Shown piece by piece: positions 12,185-23,790 of a DNA stretch of 64,000 bases; the first letter of the stretch is position 1, and each line of letters opens with the position of its first letter. The DNA comes from Cephalopachus bancanus. Its lineage: Eukaryota > Chordata > Mammalia > Primates > Tarsiidae. A program made the position numbers and the translations under genes. The stretch is from assembly GCA_027257055.1 (NCBI GenBank), contig JAPVLO010000097.1, positions 1,798,001 through 1,862,000 on the forward strand, read 5' to 3'. The notes below the pieces were generated by a model that was not told the DNA's origin, did not search any database, and saw only the letters and a program-made list of their open reading frames with translations.

Positions 12185-14530
12185 GTTCCTGGCAATATTC
12201 TTTGCTCTGTAGTTTAATTTATCTAATATTAATATGACTACCCCAACTTTGCCTAGATTAGTGTTACCATGGTATAACTTTTCAATTTATTAAATTTTAA
12301 TTTGTATCTGTCTTTATGCACATTTTAGTGTATCTCGTATAAGCAGCATATACTAGAGTTCTGTGTTTATGATTCAGACATTTTAAATTATTGATATAGA
12401 TATTTAGATCTTTTATTTTAAGGTAATTATTGATAAGCTGGTTTTAAGTCTATACTCTTGCTATTTGATTTCTACTTTCCATATATTCTTTATTCTCTTT
12501 TTTCTCTTTATTGCCCTCTTTTGGATTAATGTTTTTTGTGATTTAACTTTAGCTCATTTTGTTGGCAACAGCTCTTGTTTTTTATTTTTGTGGTTTTGTT
12601 AAGATTTATAATAAACATCTTAAAGTTGTCATAGTTTGCTCTCATGTGATATCATAGCACTGCATATGCAGCACAAAAATTTGTCCTAATATACTTGCAT
12701 TTCTCCCATCCTAGTCTTTATGTTATTATTTTCATATATTTTATAAAAAATTAAATATACAATTTAACCCCAGACACATCAAAGTTGTTTTTGCTTTTTC
12801 AGACAATTATCTATTAAAAGACCAAAATAATAAGCAAGAAATATACGTTTTTTAAGGTTGTTACCATTTTCAATACACTTAATTCCTTCCCCTATATTTA
12901 GGTTGTCATGAAGAATCTTTTTCATTTTAACTAAAGAATTTCTTTTCACAATTTTTATAGTTTGGGACTACTGGTTATCAATTTTACAGCTTTGTCTATC
13001 TTAAAATGTCTTTGCATTACTATTATTTTTGGAAGTCATTTTTGCTGCTTATGTAATTCTAAGTTGGTAGGCCTTTTTTGTGTCCTTTTTGTACATACAG
13101 ATGCTATTCTGTTGTCTTTTTTGTGTTGTTTCAAACAATGTATGTGACATTCTTATCTTTGCCTTTTTGTTTGTGATTTGTCTTTTTTCATTGCCCAATT
13201 TAAGTATTTTCTCTATCACTGGTTTAGAGAAATTTTATTGTAAAGTGTCACTGTATAATTGTTCTCCTGTTTCTTTGTGATTGAGGTTCATTAAGGTTTT
13301 GACTTTATAGTTTACATCAAATTTGCAAAATTTTCAGCCATTATTTCTTCACTTTTTTTTTCTGTGTTTCTCTGTTTATTTCATGGATTCTAACATTAGG
13401 CCACTTGAACTTGCCCCATAGGTCACTGGTGCTTTGTGAATACTTACATTTCTATTTTTTTCCCTCTGTGCTGCATTTCAGCTAGTCTTTATTACTGTCT
13501 TTAATTTTGCTAGTTTTTTCTAGACTTTTTGAAGTCTAATTTTCCATTATTTTTTACCTCAGATATTGTGGGTTTTTTTGTATTTTGTTTTTTTCCAATT
13601 TGGGTCTTTTATGTATCTCCCACGTTTTCAATTAACTTTTTGAACATGTGTGATATAATAACTACTTTTATGTTCTAATCTTCTAATTTTAACAAATGTT
13701 ACAGTTATGTGTAAGTTTGAGTTGTTTGATTTACTCCTTTTTATGGGACATAGATTTCTGCCCCTGTGCATGCCTGGACATTTTTTTTTACTAAATATCA
13801 GTCATTGTCAAATTGAATTTTCTGATCCTGGATATTGTTGCATTTCTATAAATATTTTCGAGCTTTGCTGTATGATGCAACTAGGTACTTAGAAATAGTT
13901 TTATCTTTTCATGTCTTGCTTTTAAGATTCATTACATGGGAGCATTTCAGGACTCAGTATAGGGTTAATTATTTTCCACTGCGGAGATGAGACTCTTTTG
14001 AGTACTCTAGCCAGTGCCCTGAGAGTTATGAAGTCTTCAGTGTAGGTAGTGGAAACAGGCACTATTCTCTACCACATGTAAGCGTCAGCACTATTTAATG
14101 CTTTGGGGTGGTCCTTACTTGTCCTTAGGTAGTTTTCTCATATGTGTGTACTAATCGATACTCAACTGAATAATTAAGGGAGATTTTCTACATATCTCTG
14201 AATTTTGCTTTCTGAGAAGCCATCTTCTCACTAGTACTCTAGCCTACCAATTTTAGCCTCTTTGGTCACCCTTGACTCTCAGCTTTTCAACTCAAGTGTT
14301 CTACTGGGTTCTACTGGCCGGCACCATGACCTGTAAACATTCTCAATTTAGTAAGCTGGAACAGTCATAGGGCTCACATTGTTTCTGTCTTTCAATAATC
14401 ACTTTCCATAATTGGCAATGTCCAATATCTTGAAAATAATTCAATTTATGTATTTTATCATTTTCTTTGGTTGTTCAAGGCAGGAGGGTAAATATAATGC
14501 CTGTTTTTTCATCTTATTTGGAAACCTAAC
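12185..14530 (-). mobile_element. HAL1/L1M-type LINE, old, antisense
   Basis: On the minus strand this follows the layout of an old HAL1 or L1M-like element: a 5' leader at 14530-13960 (CAAGGCAGGAGGGTAAATAT near 14480 and GGAACAGTCATAGG are typical), then ORF1-like and downstream sequence to about 12185 (for example TTGTATTCCTATAAATATTC-like sequence near 13840 and GATTTCTACTTTCCATATATTC near 12470). All coding capacity is lost. I cannot separate HAL1 from related L1M families without a consensus alignment. Confidence 0.7.
13064..13198. repeat. displaced duplicate block, copy 2 (native context in the old LINE)
   Basis: Here the block is collinear with the surrounding old LINE (before it TTATGTAATTCTAAGTTGG, after it AAGTATTTTCTCTATCACTG), so this is probably the source. 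The copy at 11799-11930 lies in an unrelated L1 context about 1.27 kb away. Confidence 0.85.
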
Positions 14531-15929
14531 TCAGCATTCTCTTTCAGTCTGGTCTCTCAATAAGTTATACAACATTGCAATGATCTAGTCCTTGAGTATT
14601 TAATGATTTTTGTAAGTCTCACCTCTAAAACTACCTGAATTTTCTAATTCTTGTGTGTGTTTATAGTTTTCTTTAACTTCGAATTCCATTTCTTTAATCT
14701 ATAGCTGCAGATATACATAGATAGATATAGATATAGGTGTGTATTAAGGCATTTATTTTAAAAATCAATTTGAGTAGCTTATATTTTTAAAAGAAATTCT
14801 ACTTTTAATCTATTATTCTTCAAACTTATCAAAATATATAATGTTATTATTTAAAACATTTCTCTTTTTTATAGTTTTGTGTTTTCTATTTCTAATCTTA
14901 ACTATTGGCTACTTACCTTAGCCTGGATTCCCGAAAAATAGAACTGTAGGCAATGGTTAAGTGTAAGTGCTTTGTTGGGAAGTGTGATCCAGAAAACAAA
15001 GATACAAGGAGTGAGGAAAGCAAGAGAGCTAATACAAAGAAGTATTATTTAGTTGCCTACAATTATGAGGAATTAGCTGTTATCATAATAAATGTGTTTC
15101 TGCAACATCCACCTGGGAAGAGATAATGAAAAGGATTTCTATCAGTTCCTTTCACCATTGTGACTTCCATACACTGCACCAAACAGTACACACAATACAA
15201 ATTTATTACCATTGTCAGCCAGCTAATTGTCTGCTCTGATGTACATTTCTCTCTTTATTTTTGGTCCTAAAGACTTAAGATTGCATTTATGAGGTTTAAC
15301 TTTGCATTTCAAAGGAACTTTTTTGTGTATATTATCTAGCATAATTAACTGTCTTAGATGGAAGAGTTTCTCTGCAATGTTGTTAGAAAATGAACCAAAA
15401 CATACATACTTAAAGTTTGTGGTTATTTTTGTCATTTTCTGGCTATGAAAACAAATGAGCATAAAATTATCCAGATGTCTTTGACATTCCATATTACCTT
15501 CAATTGAAAAGCTTGCAAGCATGACATAGCATCGCCATTAGTAAAGCACAAGAAGATGAAATAGTCATTCATGCTAAAAAAAATATTTTAAGTAGCATTA
15601 TTTGATTTATTGATATATCTATTAAAATCTTGTCCATTTTGTTTCTTAAACACTCCTTGACTCACACATGAATTATTATTACCTAATTTGCCTTAATTTT
15701 ATTTTCACTGCATAACTAATCAATACTCCACAATTCTGTCAGAGATGCTCTTTAACAAATTAAAACTTTCTCAGATTTCGGTAAGAGTTTCCAAAAAAAC
15801 CCTTCAATGTTCTTTGGTGAAATTGCTTATTTTAGGGTTTGGTCAATATGTAGAATGAACCTAAAATATTTTGTGATGTCAGAAAGTAAAGAAGTACTCA
15901 ATAAAGAATAAAGAATGGGTCATATCAAA
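14531..15929. other. unassigned non-coding sequence
   Basis: No gene or clear repeat. A minus-strand open frame of 99 codons at 15223-15522 has no recognisable domain, signal or homologue that I can name; I treat it as chance. Confidence 0.45.
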
Positions 15930-16640
15930 AGGACACAGAGGTGATCTTGAAGATGCTCCTAATGTTAAAGTCTGGGACAATTTAAAAAATAAAGTAAATA
16001 ATGATAGCAATGGAATAAAACCTATAGAATCAACCAAATATCTATGACTCTATATTGATAGAAAGAAAGAAATGAGAGGCAAATGATCAACCCTTCCTTA
16101 AGTAGAATATCAACCAATAAATATACAATAAATCATAGAAATAGGAAATCATCATAAAGTGAACATGGTAATAATTTTCACAAGCAAAAACCATTCATAG
16201 ATGTTAAAAGTGGTGAGATAATGTGTGATAAGAAACAGGATATTTGCACAGACCCCCAAGTATCACTCATGAGAAAAAATCATGAGTTAGCCTGGCACAC
16301 AACACTTGTAGTGTGAACAAAGTGAACATCATCAAGATATATTGCCATCATGTGTCTCAAAGGTACAACATAAATTTAATTATGAAAAGGCGCAAAAATT
16401 CCAAATTAAAAGGCATTTTACAAATTAACTACCTTGTATTTTCAAGAGTGTCAAGGTCATAATAGGATGAAGAAAGGCTGTGGAATGAAAGGATCCTAAA
16501 GCAACATGACCACTAGATGCAATGTGGAATCCTGGACTGAATCCTGGACCTGGAAGATGACATGAATGTAGAAATTGATGAATTTTAAGTTCTATAGATT
16601 AGTTAATAGTGCTGCATCAATGTCAATTTTCTGGTTTCAA
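15930..16640 (+). mobile_element. ancient LINE-1 3' region (L1M/ME-like)
   Basis: The phrases GTCAAGGTCATAATAGGATG, CCTAAAGCAACATGACCACT, GATGCAATGTGGAATCCTGG and TAGTGCTGCATCAATGTCAA are typical of an old mammalian LINE-1 3' UTR type. Subfamily is uncertain. The region is diverged and has no coding potential. Confidence 0.55.
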
Positions 16641-17394
16641 TAAGTGTGTACATAGAAAATCGTTAACACATGAGAAGCAAGTTGAAGGTGGATGGCCAGT
16701 CCTTGTAATGTCAACAAACAAAACCCCTGAAATATTGAAATACCTCATGATCTTCTGCAGAATAAAAGCTAAACTGCTTGGTTGAACAACCAGATCTTGG
16801 ATGACTGTGTCCTGCACACTTGGGTAGACGCATCTACTCTTAGGCACATGTCAAGCCCTGGCTACAACAAATTTGTTGCAATTTTCCCAATGCGCGATAC
16901 TTTATCTTATCTATACCCAATGCGCGATACTTTATCTTATCTATAGGCTTTGAACATGACTTTACTTTGTTCAGATGCTCATTTCTTCCAATTTATGTCA
17001 TGGCTCACTTGAAAGACTCCCTCCTTTCTGTCAGTGTAACCTAAACCATCCCTGTTCTCACGATACCTGTGGTTACCTCTATCCTAACCCATGAGGCTGT
17101 ATTTTATGATTTACTTATCTATTCCCTCCACTATCTTATGAATTATTTAAATACAAAATTATGGTATTTTGATGCCCTATAGTAATCAGGATATAGTGAT
17201 GATACAGAAATGATTTATAGAATATTTGTGTCTTACATAAAGTGAACCAATGATAGAGAGTAAAATGGTTCTATCTTATCATTTTTAAAGGAGGATGATA
17301 TGTATTATTAATATCTCACTGAAGAGGAAACTAAAGACTAGTTTAATATATTTTGGGTTTCTTTTATTCTATAGTATGGCATAAAGATAAGCAG
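16641..17394. other. unassigned sequence
   Basis: Contains the 30-bp tandem duplication at 16886-16945 listed separately. The rest has no gene and no repeat I can name with confidence. The 74-codon minus-strand frame at 16623-16847 is not recognisable. Confidence 0.4.
16886..16945. repeat. perfect 30-bp tandem duplication
   Basis: Two identical units, 16886-16915 and 16916-16945, beginning CCCAATGCGCGATACTTTAT. Identity is complete, including two CpG steps, so the event is recent or the sequence is an assembly artefact. Confidence 0.95.
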
Positions 17395-17515
17395 AGATAA
17401 CCTCTGTGTTTCAGGGTCCTATTTTGTAAAATGAGAATAATGATAGTAATTAACCTATAGGATTGCTGCATAGGTTAAACCTGTTATACGGGAAGTACTT
17501 AGAATAATGCACAGC
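17395..17515 (+). mobile_element. MIR SINE fragment
   Basis: Reads AACCTCTGTGTTTCAGGGTC, TTTGTAAAATGAGAATAATG, AGGATTGCTGCATAGGTTAA, matching the MIR core order (CTCTGTGCCTCAGTTTCC, CTGTAAAATGGGGATAATA, GTTGTTGTGAGGATTAAA). Confidence 0.75.
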
Positions 17516-17937
17516 TTCTTAAAAAGTTCTTTATTTTGGTACATAAATTTTCATAATCCTTAAAAAGAATTATGAGTTTGTGGAAGGTAGAAGAAATAAC
17601 ATACCTGGATTAGAAAATAAATATTCCTTTCCGTAGACATGCTTATTTTGAAGATGTCACAGAGTGACCACAATTAGTTGAATATTTGTTGGTAGTAGCA
17701 CCATATTGAATAAAAATTGATTTTCATATTGGGTAAATATCCACTTAGATTTTTGAAAGGCTGTCACTTAAATATGGTATAGATTGAGAAGCATATACAT
17801 ATTTCCTTTTTTCTCAGAGTACTTAGGAGTTGGCCATTGACAATTTTCACATTAATGAAAAAAATAATACTTTACACCCAACTTATCCCAGACAAGTAGC
17901 ATAGATAAAAATTATCTACTCTGATCAAAATATTTTC

Positions 17938-18290
17938 TCTTTTTTTTCTTTTATTTTCTTTTCTCTCTCTTTCTCCCTTTTTATTTTTTGAGTTGAGGTT
18001 TTACTCTGTGGCCCAGGCTAAAGTGCAGTGGCATTATGATCATAGCTCTCCACAGCCTTGACCTCCTGACTCAGGTAATTCTTCCACTTCAACATCCCAA
18101 GTAGGTGAGACTACAGGTGCCTGCCACTATTCTCTGCTAATTTTTTTGATTTTTTTTTTTTTGTAAAGATGAGGTCTTGCTATGTTGCCCAGGCTTGTCT
18201 CAAACTCCTGGCCTCAAGTGTTTCCCCTGCCTTGATCTCCCAAAGTGCTTGTATTATAGGCATGAGCCATTGCGCTTGGTCTTCTAAAGT
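17938..18290 (-). mobile_element. AluJ-type SINE, antisense
   Basis: Begins with a T-rich tail, then GTTTTACTCTGTGGCCCAGG, AAGTGCAGTGGCATTATGAT, and the middle GTAAAGATGAGGTCTTGCTA, then TGTTGCCCAGGCTTGTCTCA and CCCAAAGTGCTTGTATTATA. Both monomers are present. The GTAAAGATGAGGTCTTGC form and the divergence fit AluJ. Confidence 0.92.
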
Positions 18291-18779
18291 CTCCTCTAAG
18301 TATTTATTTCACTGAAAAAAAATCTTCTTTATCTAGCAAATATGTGTTTGAAGAAGGTCATCAAAGAACTAGATATGACATAAAAGTGACCTTGAGGTGA
18401 CAGTGGGTGAGTGATTTTAGCTACTAGAAACTATTGTTTTCATCATTAAATTGGCCATATCAAAATGTCCCACATTCATCATCTGAAAACTGTGGGTCCA
18501 GTTGTGTTTAAATTCATATTTAGAAAAATCACATAATATATACATCATACATTATTTAATAACAAGTAGGAATTGGAGTGGTATCCCACAAAGGAAGACA
18601 TTGATATATACATATATATACACACACACAGTGATTCATGAATATTTACACTAAGTGGGAAAAGTAAGATTTACAAATAGCCTCACAACGTCCAGAGTAG
18701 TTTTGCCTTTAAGTTAGTTTTGGCCCTAAGCTTTAAAATAAATTGTAAAACTTTTGGTCTTCAGAGCTTTGTGGCTTTT

Positions 18780-18925
18780 GACATAACAGATGAAGGATCA
18801 TATACTTATACTAATCTTCTATAGAGCAAAGAGCAGTACTGAAGTTCAAATGAGATCACTTGAAAAAAGAATTTCATAAATTATGAAGCATTATATAAAT
18901 GGAAGTCACTATTATTGCCTACATA
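18780..18925 (+). mobile_element. MIR-like SINE 3' part
   Basis: The stretch ending AAGCATTATATAAATGGAAG and TCACTATTATTGCC matches the MIR 3' layout (AAGCGCTATACAAATGTAAGTTATTATTATT). Diverged; the left limit is approximate. Confidence 0.45.
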
Positions 18926-19267
18926 CTTAATTTAAGAATTATTTTGCAGGACTTTTACTGGATATGAGGAACTGGGAAATAATTTTTCTTCATACCAAGT
19001 TTGAATCTATTTTAAAGAAGAAAAAAGAGATAAAAAGTTACTTCCTAGGAGTGTATGGTGCTCATACTACTTAGATGTCATTGAAATCAACATGAGTTTT
19101 TGTGCTTTGCAGGCATGAAAATTATTTTTTTTACTAAAACAATGTTGGCATATTTCTGCTATTATGACCCTACTTTATCTCTGAAATCTCAAAAGCTTAG
19201 AATTTATTTATTTATTCATTCAAACACTGCTGAGTTTTAATTATTATACATGGAGTGAATATTCATT

Positions 19268-19574
<307 letters not shown>

Positions 19575-21147
19575 CAGTAGAGGGTTACATTGATACAGAA
19601 CCTGATGAAAAGTTTGTTTGGTAGTGGGAGATGCATAAAAAATACCAATTTAAGTGATAGTTGGACACAACACTAAATAAAATCTTCACCTATAAATTTT
19701 TAATGTTCAGGTGTAAATACACGTAAGACATTGGGAACAGTCTTGCTGGAATGCATAGGGAACTACCACTGCAGGTGGTCAAGGATTACAGTGAGTTGCT
19801 ATTGTCAGCTGTGGCCAAGAAAAGTTATGAAGAAAAGCTATGGGTACACATTTGCATTTTCGCAAAGTGGAATTGGGTAGGACTGTCTTCAATAGAGAGC
19901 CCTGGAATGCTGGGGATCTTCCAAATCCTTGTTTGGTAAAACTGAATAATCTTAAGTGTGAGTGTATAGAAACCATTATACTGCCCACTACTTTCTTCTG
20001 CCAGTATTTGGTAAATTAATTGCTTAACTCTTCACAACCCTAAGCTAATGCAATCAGCATAGAAATGAGAGGGTTTGTCAATATATGTATTTGGTATATT
20101 TAACTCAGCAGCATCAAGAAAAATGCGAATATTTTACCCTCTTCCACAAAAATGGGTGAAATTTTTTTTTTCACAAAATGATAAAGTATAAACTTAAAGG
20201 AAGGCATAATGGTAGAAGCAATAAATGTGTTAATGCAATTTCTAGCCCTACTCTTCTCCTAAATCCATCTGACTTTAAACATAGAAACTTAATATATGCC
20301 TGGATCTTCATTTTCTCACTTATAAAGTGTGCGAATAACTACAGTAAGCCTGATACTGCTACCTTTTCAAAAAATGTATTTGGGGCTCGGTTCAATTTGA
20401 TACTTTGAAATTTTACTTCAGCCATATATTACACTCTAATAACCTACTGAAATACAGAAATAACAGTGATTTTTTACACAAGGTTGGTAAAGTGTTTTTT
20501 TGTCATGTTTGCTTTGGAAGCCATGCAATTTATAAATCACCCCCATTTCCTTGATGTTTCCCAAGTTCTCTGTTCTTTTGCTGGTTAGTGAAAAATGGGC
20601 ATTGTTTTCAAAAGTACTTAATTGATGATTACACTTTAATTAACACCACGGAATATTTTACACTAAATATGTCCTCCTCAGATACTATTATGTCTTTAAT
20701 TATATCTCTTTTCTAACCTCCTTATGAGAAACAAAATAATTATAAATCTTCTACGGAGACAAAGTATAAGTTTTAGAACAGAGAGAAATTAAGTGGAGTA
20801 TGAGCAACATAAATAAATGAAAAGTAAGGCATTATATGTAAGACAATAAAGTTTATCTTGCAACTTGGCTTTGATAGTTGCGAATGTAACTGAGTAATGC
20901 AGTTGAAATCCTGTGCTTCTAAAGCAACATGTCATGCTATTCATCCCCATCTTGTCCTAGTGTAGTCAATACTTTTACCTTGGAAAGAAAATGCCTCACC
21001 TTTCCTGTCTTAGTCGGTTGAATTCATGGATCATAAAATCGCTCAACATAAATTGGAGGAGATAACAGGATGAAAGGATATGTTTTATTGTTGCTTACAT
21101 ATATTGTCTCTTACCTTGTCTTTGAAACTCAAGATCATCATTTGTTT
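19575..21147. other. mostly unassigned; weak MIR near 20230-20345
   Basis: No gene. Around 20300-20345 GCCTGGATCTTCATTTTCTC and ATAAAGTGTGCGAATAACTA look like a diverged sense MIR. Open frames near 19751-19988 and 20178-20408 have no recognisable domain. Confidence 0.4.
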
Positions 21148-21148
21148 C

Positions 21149-21463
21149 TTTTTTTTTTTTTTTGAGTTGGAGTCTCATTTTTTTTTTTTGAGTTGGAGTC
21201 TCACTCTGTCGCCCAAACTGGAGTACAGTGGCTGCTCCCGGTCACCGCAGCCTCGACCTGCTGGGCTCCGGTGATCCTTCCGCCTCAGCCTTCCGAGTAA
21301 CCGGAATTACAGGCATGCGCTACCACACCCAGCTGATGTTTTTATTTATTGTAGAGATGAGGTCTCGCTGCCCAGGCGGGTCTCGAACCCTCGGGCTCAG
21401 GCAATCCACTCACCTCAGCCTCCCAAAGGCGCGGGATTACAGGCTGAGCCACCGAGCCCGGCT
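21149..21463 (-). mobile_element. lineage-specific Alu variant, antisense, with duplicated tail junction
   Basis: A T-run and GAGTTGGAGTCTCA occur twice, starting at 21164 and 21190, before the element continues CTCTGTCGCCCAAACTGGAG, TGCTCCCGGTCACCGCAGCC, TCGACCTGCTGGGCTCCGGT, and after the linker GTAGAGATGAGGTCTCGCTG, ending CCACCGAGCCCGGCT. The right end carries the shortened 5' start shared by the variant copies. No clear target-site duplication was found. The apparent open frames on the plus strand are Alu read-through. Confidence 0.93.
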
Positions 21464-21539
21464 CTTCTGCGGTTTTTTGCTTAACCTTTTCCTTTGAGGA
21501 CTTCCTTCATCTAGGAAAAATTTTTTTTAAAAAAAGATC

Positions 21540-21792
21540 ACTTGGGATGAGACTGGGTGAATGGGGGTCATGTTGCTTTTGGTCAAAAACTGCTGAACAC
21601 TCAGCATGGTGTGGGCAGGTGCGCTGTCACTGTAGAAGACCCAATCATCTGTTTACCAAAACTCGGGATGTTTTTTCCTCAAATTGTCACACAACCTTCT
21701 CAAAGCTTCGAGATAAAAATTTTGGTTGACCGTCTGATCTGGAGGAACAAATTCAGAGTGTATTACAAGGGACCCACCTCCAAAAGATAATT
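21540..21792 (-). pseudogene. mariner transposase fragment
   Basis: The minus strand from about 21790 down reads, in one frame with a stop, HSEFVPPDQTVNQ, then NFYLEALRRLCDNLRKKHPEF, a stop, then DDWVFYSDSAPAHTMLSVQQ and FLTKSNMTPIHPV. This follows the C-terminal half of mariner (Tc1/mariner) transposases, including the EFVPPGQTVNQ region and the block around the second catalytic aspartate, normally HHDNAPAH and here YSDSAPAH. The N-terminal half, the terminal repeats and the final catalytic region are not seen. The fragment is bounded by two Alu copies. It is dead. Confidence 0.75.
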
Positions 21793-21900
21793 CTGTTTTT
21801 TGGGGGGTCTCCCCTCATTTATTATTTCAGTGGAACACATGTTAACATACAGGTGTGGATAAAAGGTTAAGGAAGCATGTGGATAAACAAAGTGATTAAT

Positions 21901-22182
21901 TTTTTTTGAGTTGGAGTCTCACTCTGTCGCCCAGACTGGAGTGCAGTGGCCGCTCCTGGCCACCGCAGCCTCGACCTGCTGGGCTCCGGCGATCCTTCCC
22001 CCTCAGCCTTCCGAGTAGCTGGAACTATAGGCGCGCGCTACCACGCCTGGCTAATTTTTTGATTTTATTGTGGAGATGAGGTCTCGCCTGCCCAGGCGGG
22101 TCTCGAACCTGCGGGCTCAGGCAATTCACTCACCTTAGCCTCCCAATGGCGGGATTACAGGTTGAGCCACCGAGCGCGGCTT
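21901..22182 (-). mobile_element. lineage-specific Alu variant, antisense, with target-site duplication
   Basis: T-run, GAGTTGGAGTCTCACTCTGT, GTGCAGTGGCCGCTCCTGGC, CGATCCTTCCCCCTCAGCCT, linker GATTTTATTGTGGAGATGAG, end CCACCGAGCGCGGCTT. Flanked by GTGATTAATTTT on the left (from 21892) and right (22183-22194), a 12-bp target-site duplication with no mismatch, so a fairly recent insertion. Confidence 0.96.
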
Positions 22183-22239
22183 GTGATTAATTTTATAACA
22201 ACATAGAAAAGGAAAAGCCATGGAAAACCTTCATAAAGA

Positions 22240-23190
22240 AAAAGACATTTTGGAGGGTGAAGGGCTATTCATTAGTAGAAAAAGCTAAGGAAGATTTTTA
22301 CAGGCAGAGGAAATGGAATTAGCAAGGGTACTAAGTGAATGCAGTCATCTGAGAAGTGTGGATAGTCTGAGGTGACTATGTGAGCATCAAGTGTGAAGGG
22401 AAAAGAGATGGGCTTGAACAGGACGTGAGGTTGGGTCAGACATTCTACTTAAGCCCCATTAAAGAGTTTAGACGTCATGTGTATATAGATCCTCCAGTGA
22501 TTTTTAAGCAGAGAAATATCTACGTCAGCTGTGCTCTAGAGAGATTTGACAACTAAAAGTAGATTGTATAGGAATGGAAAACCAAGTACTGCATGTTCTC
22601 ATTTATAAGTAAGAACTAAGCTAACGGTCTGCAAAGATATATGGAATAGTATAATGGTGTAATGGACACTGGAGACTCTGAAGGGGAGGATGGAAGGGGA
22701 GGAGGGATGAAGAATTACCTATTGAGTATCATATGACAGTTACATATAGAGCCCTGACTTCTACAGCACTCTACAAAGTAACCATGCAATCAAACACTAT
22801 TTGTACCCCAAACTCTAATAAAGAAAATTTTAAAAGAGAGAGAGAGAGACTGGATAGGGAAACATGATAGAGTTGTTGAAAATGCTGGTAGGAGGTACAT
22901 GGACCTTAATTCAAATAGTAGTTATGTCAAAGAAGAGGGGATATGAAATGCAAGAGAAAACTTAGGAGTGGAATTAATTCAATGTGATAATGTACTATGT
23001 GGAACGGGGAACACTCTACAATAATTTCATGGTTACTAGATTCAATATTAGGGTGGATGAAAAAAACGAGTAGAAACAGGAAAAAACAGAAAGTTGAGAG
23101 AAAAAATGACTGTAGTTATGAAAATATTGAGTTTCAGGGATGTATGGTACAGCCAGGTTGAGATGTCCAGTAGGTGGATCAAATAATGTA
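22240..23190 (+). mobile_element. ancient mammalian interspersed repeat, interrupted by an L1 3' end
   Basis: Phrases such as TTTTTAAGCAGAGAAATATC, GGCAGAGGAAATGGAATTAG, GTTGAGATGTCCAGTAGGTG belong to a widespread old mammalian repeat whose other copies are at 31255-31720 and 41299-42230. I do not name the family. The interruption at 22572-22842 is an L1 3' end. Confidence 0.5.
22572..22842 (+). mobile_element. LINE-1 3' end fragment, sense
   Basis: Reads AAAACCAAGTACTGCATGTT, CTCATTTATAAGTAAGAACT and so on through a G-rich 3' UTR stretch (GGGGAGGATGGAAGGGGAGG) to TACCCCAAACTCTAATAAAG and an A-rich end. This is the last part of L1 ORF2 plus the 3' UTR. The 5' end is truncated. Confidence 0.85.
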
Positions 23191-23354
23191 ACTGTTTATT
23201 ATATAAAAATAACAAAAACTTAAAATGCTGTCTTAAAAATTGCAGCAAGAATTGCTGACAGAGAAGATACTGATGGGCACAATGACAGACACAATAATCA
23301 TCTTTGATTATTTTCTTTGCTTTTCAGTTAAGTTGAATTGGATTCACTCTCCAC

Positions 23355-23790
23355 TATGTTTTGCATATGGTTTTTCTATTCCTACCAAAACTCATGTTGA
23401 AATTTGATCCACAATGTGGCAGAGTTGGGAGGCAGGGCCTACTGGGAAGTGTTTAGGTCGTGATGATGGATCCCCCAGAGATAGATTAATACTGCTGGGG
23501 TGAGCGAGTTCTTGTTCTTGCAAAAATGAGTTTCCCTGAGTGAGTTGTTAAAAAAAATTTGGGCTTCTTTGGAATTGTTCTCTGCCATCTCTCTCATATA
23601 ATTTCTTTGCACATACGCATTTCCCTTCTGTTTTCCTCCGTGAAAGGAAGTACCCTAAGGCTCTTGCTAGACACAACTGCCCAATCTTGGACTTTTTAGT
23701 CACCATAATCATACACCAATAAATTTATTTTCTTTATAAATTACCCATTTTCAGGTATTCTGTTACAACAAAACAAAACCAATTAAAGCA
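23355..23790 (+). mobile_element. MaLR-type LTR (MST/THE1/MLT1-like)
   Basis: Order and wording fit a mammalian MaLR LTR: GGCAGAGTTGGGAGGCAGGG, GGTCGTGATGATGGATCCCC, TTCTCTGCCATCTCTCTCAT, AATTTATTTTCTTTATAAAT, TACCCATTTTCAGGTATTCT, GTTACAACA near the end. It looks like a solitary LTR; no internal sequence was recognised beside it. Confidence 0.75.

Noticed and set aside
15223..15522. 99-codon minus-strand frame
   Set aside because: No domain, no promoter or splice context and no recognisable relative.
21228..21497. Open frame of 89 codons
   Set aside because: It is an antisense Alu read in a plausible-looking frame ([20 protein letters not shown] type sequence), a known artefact.
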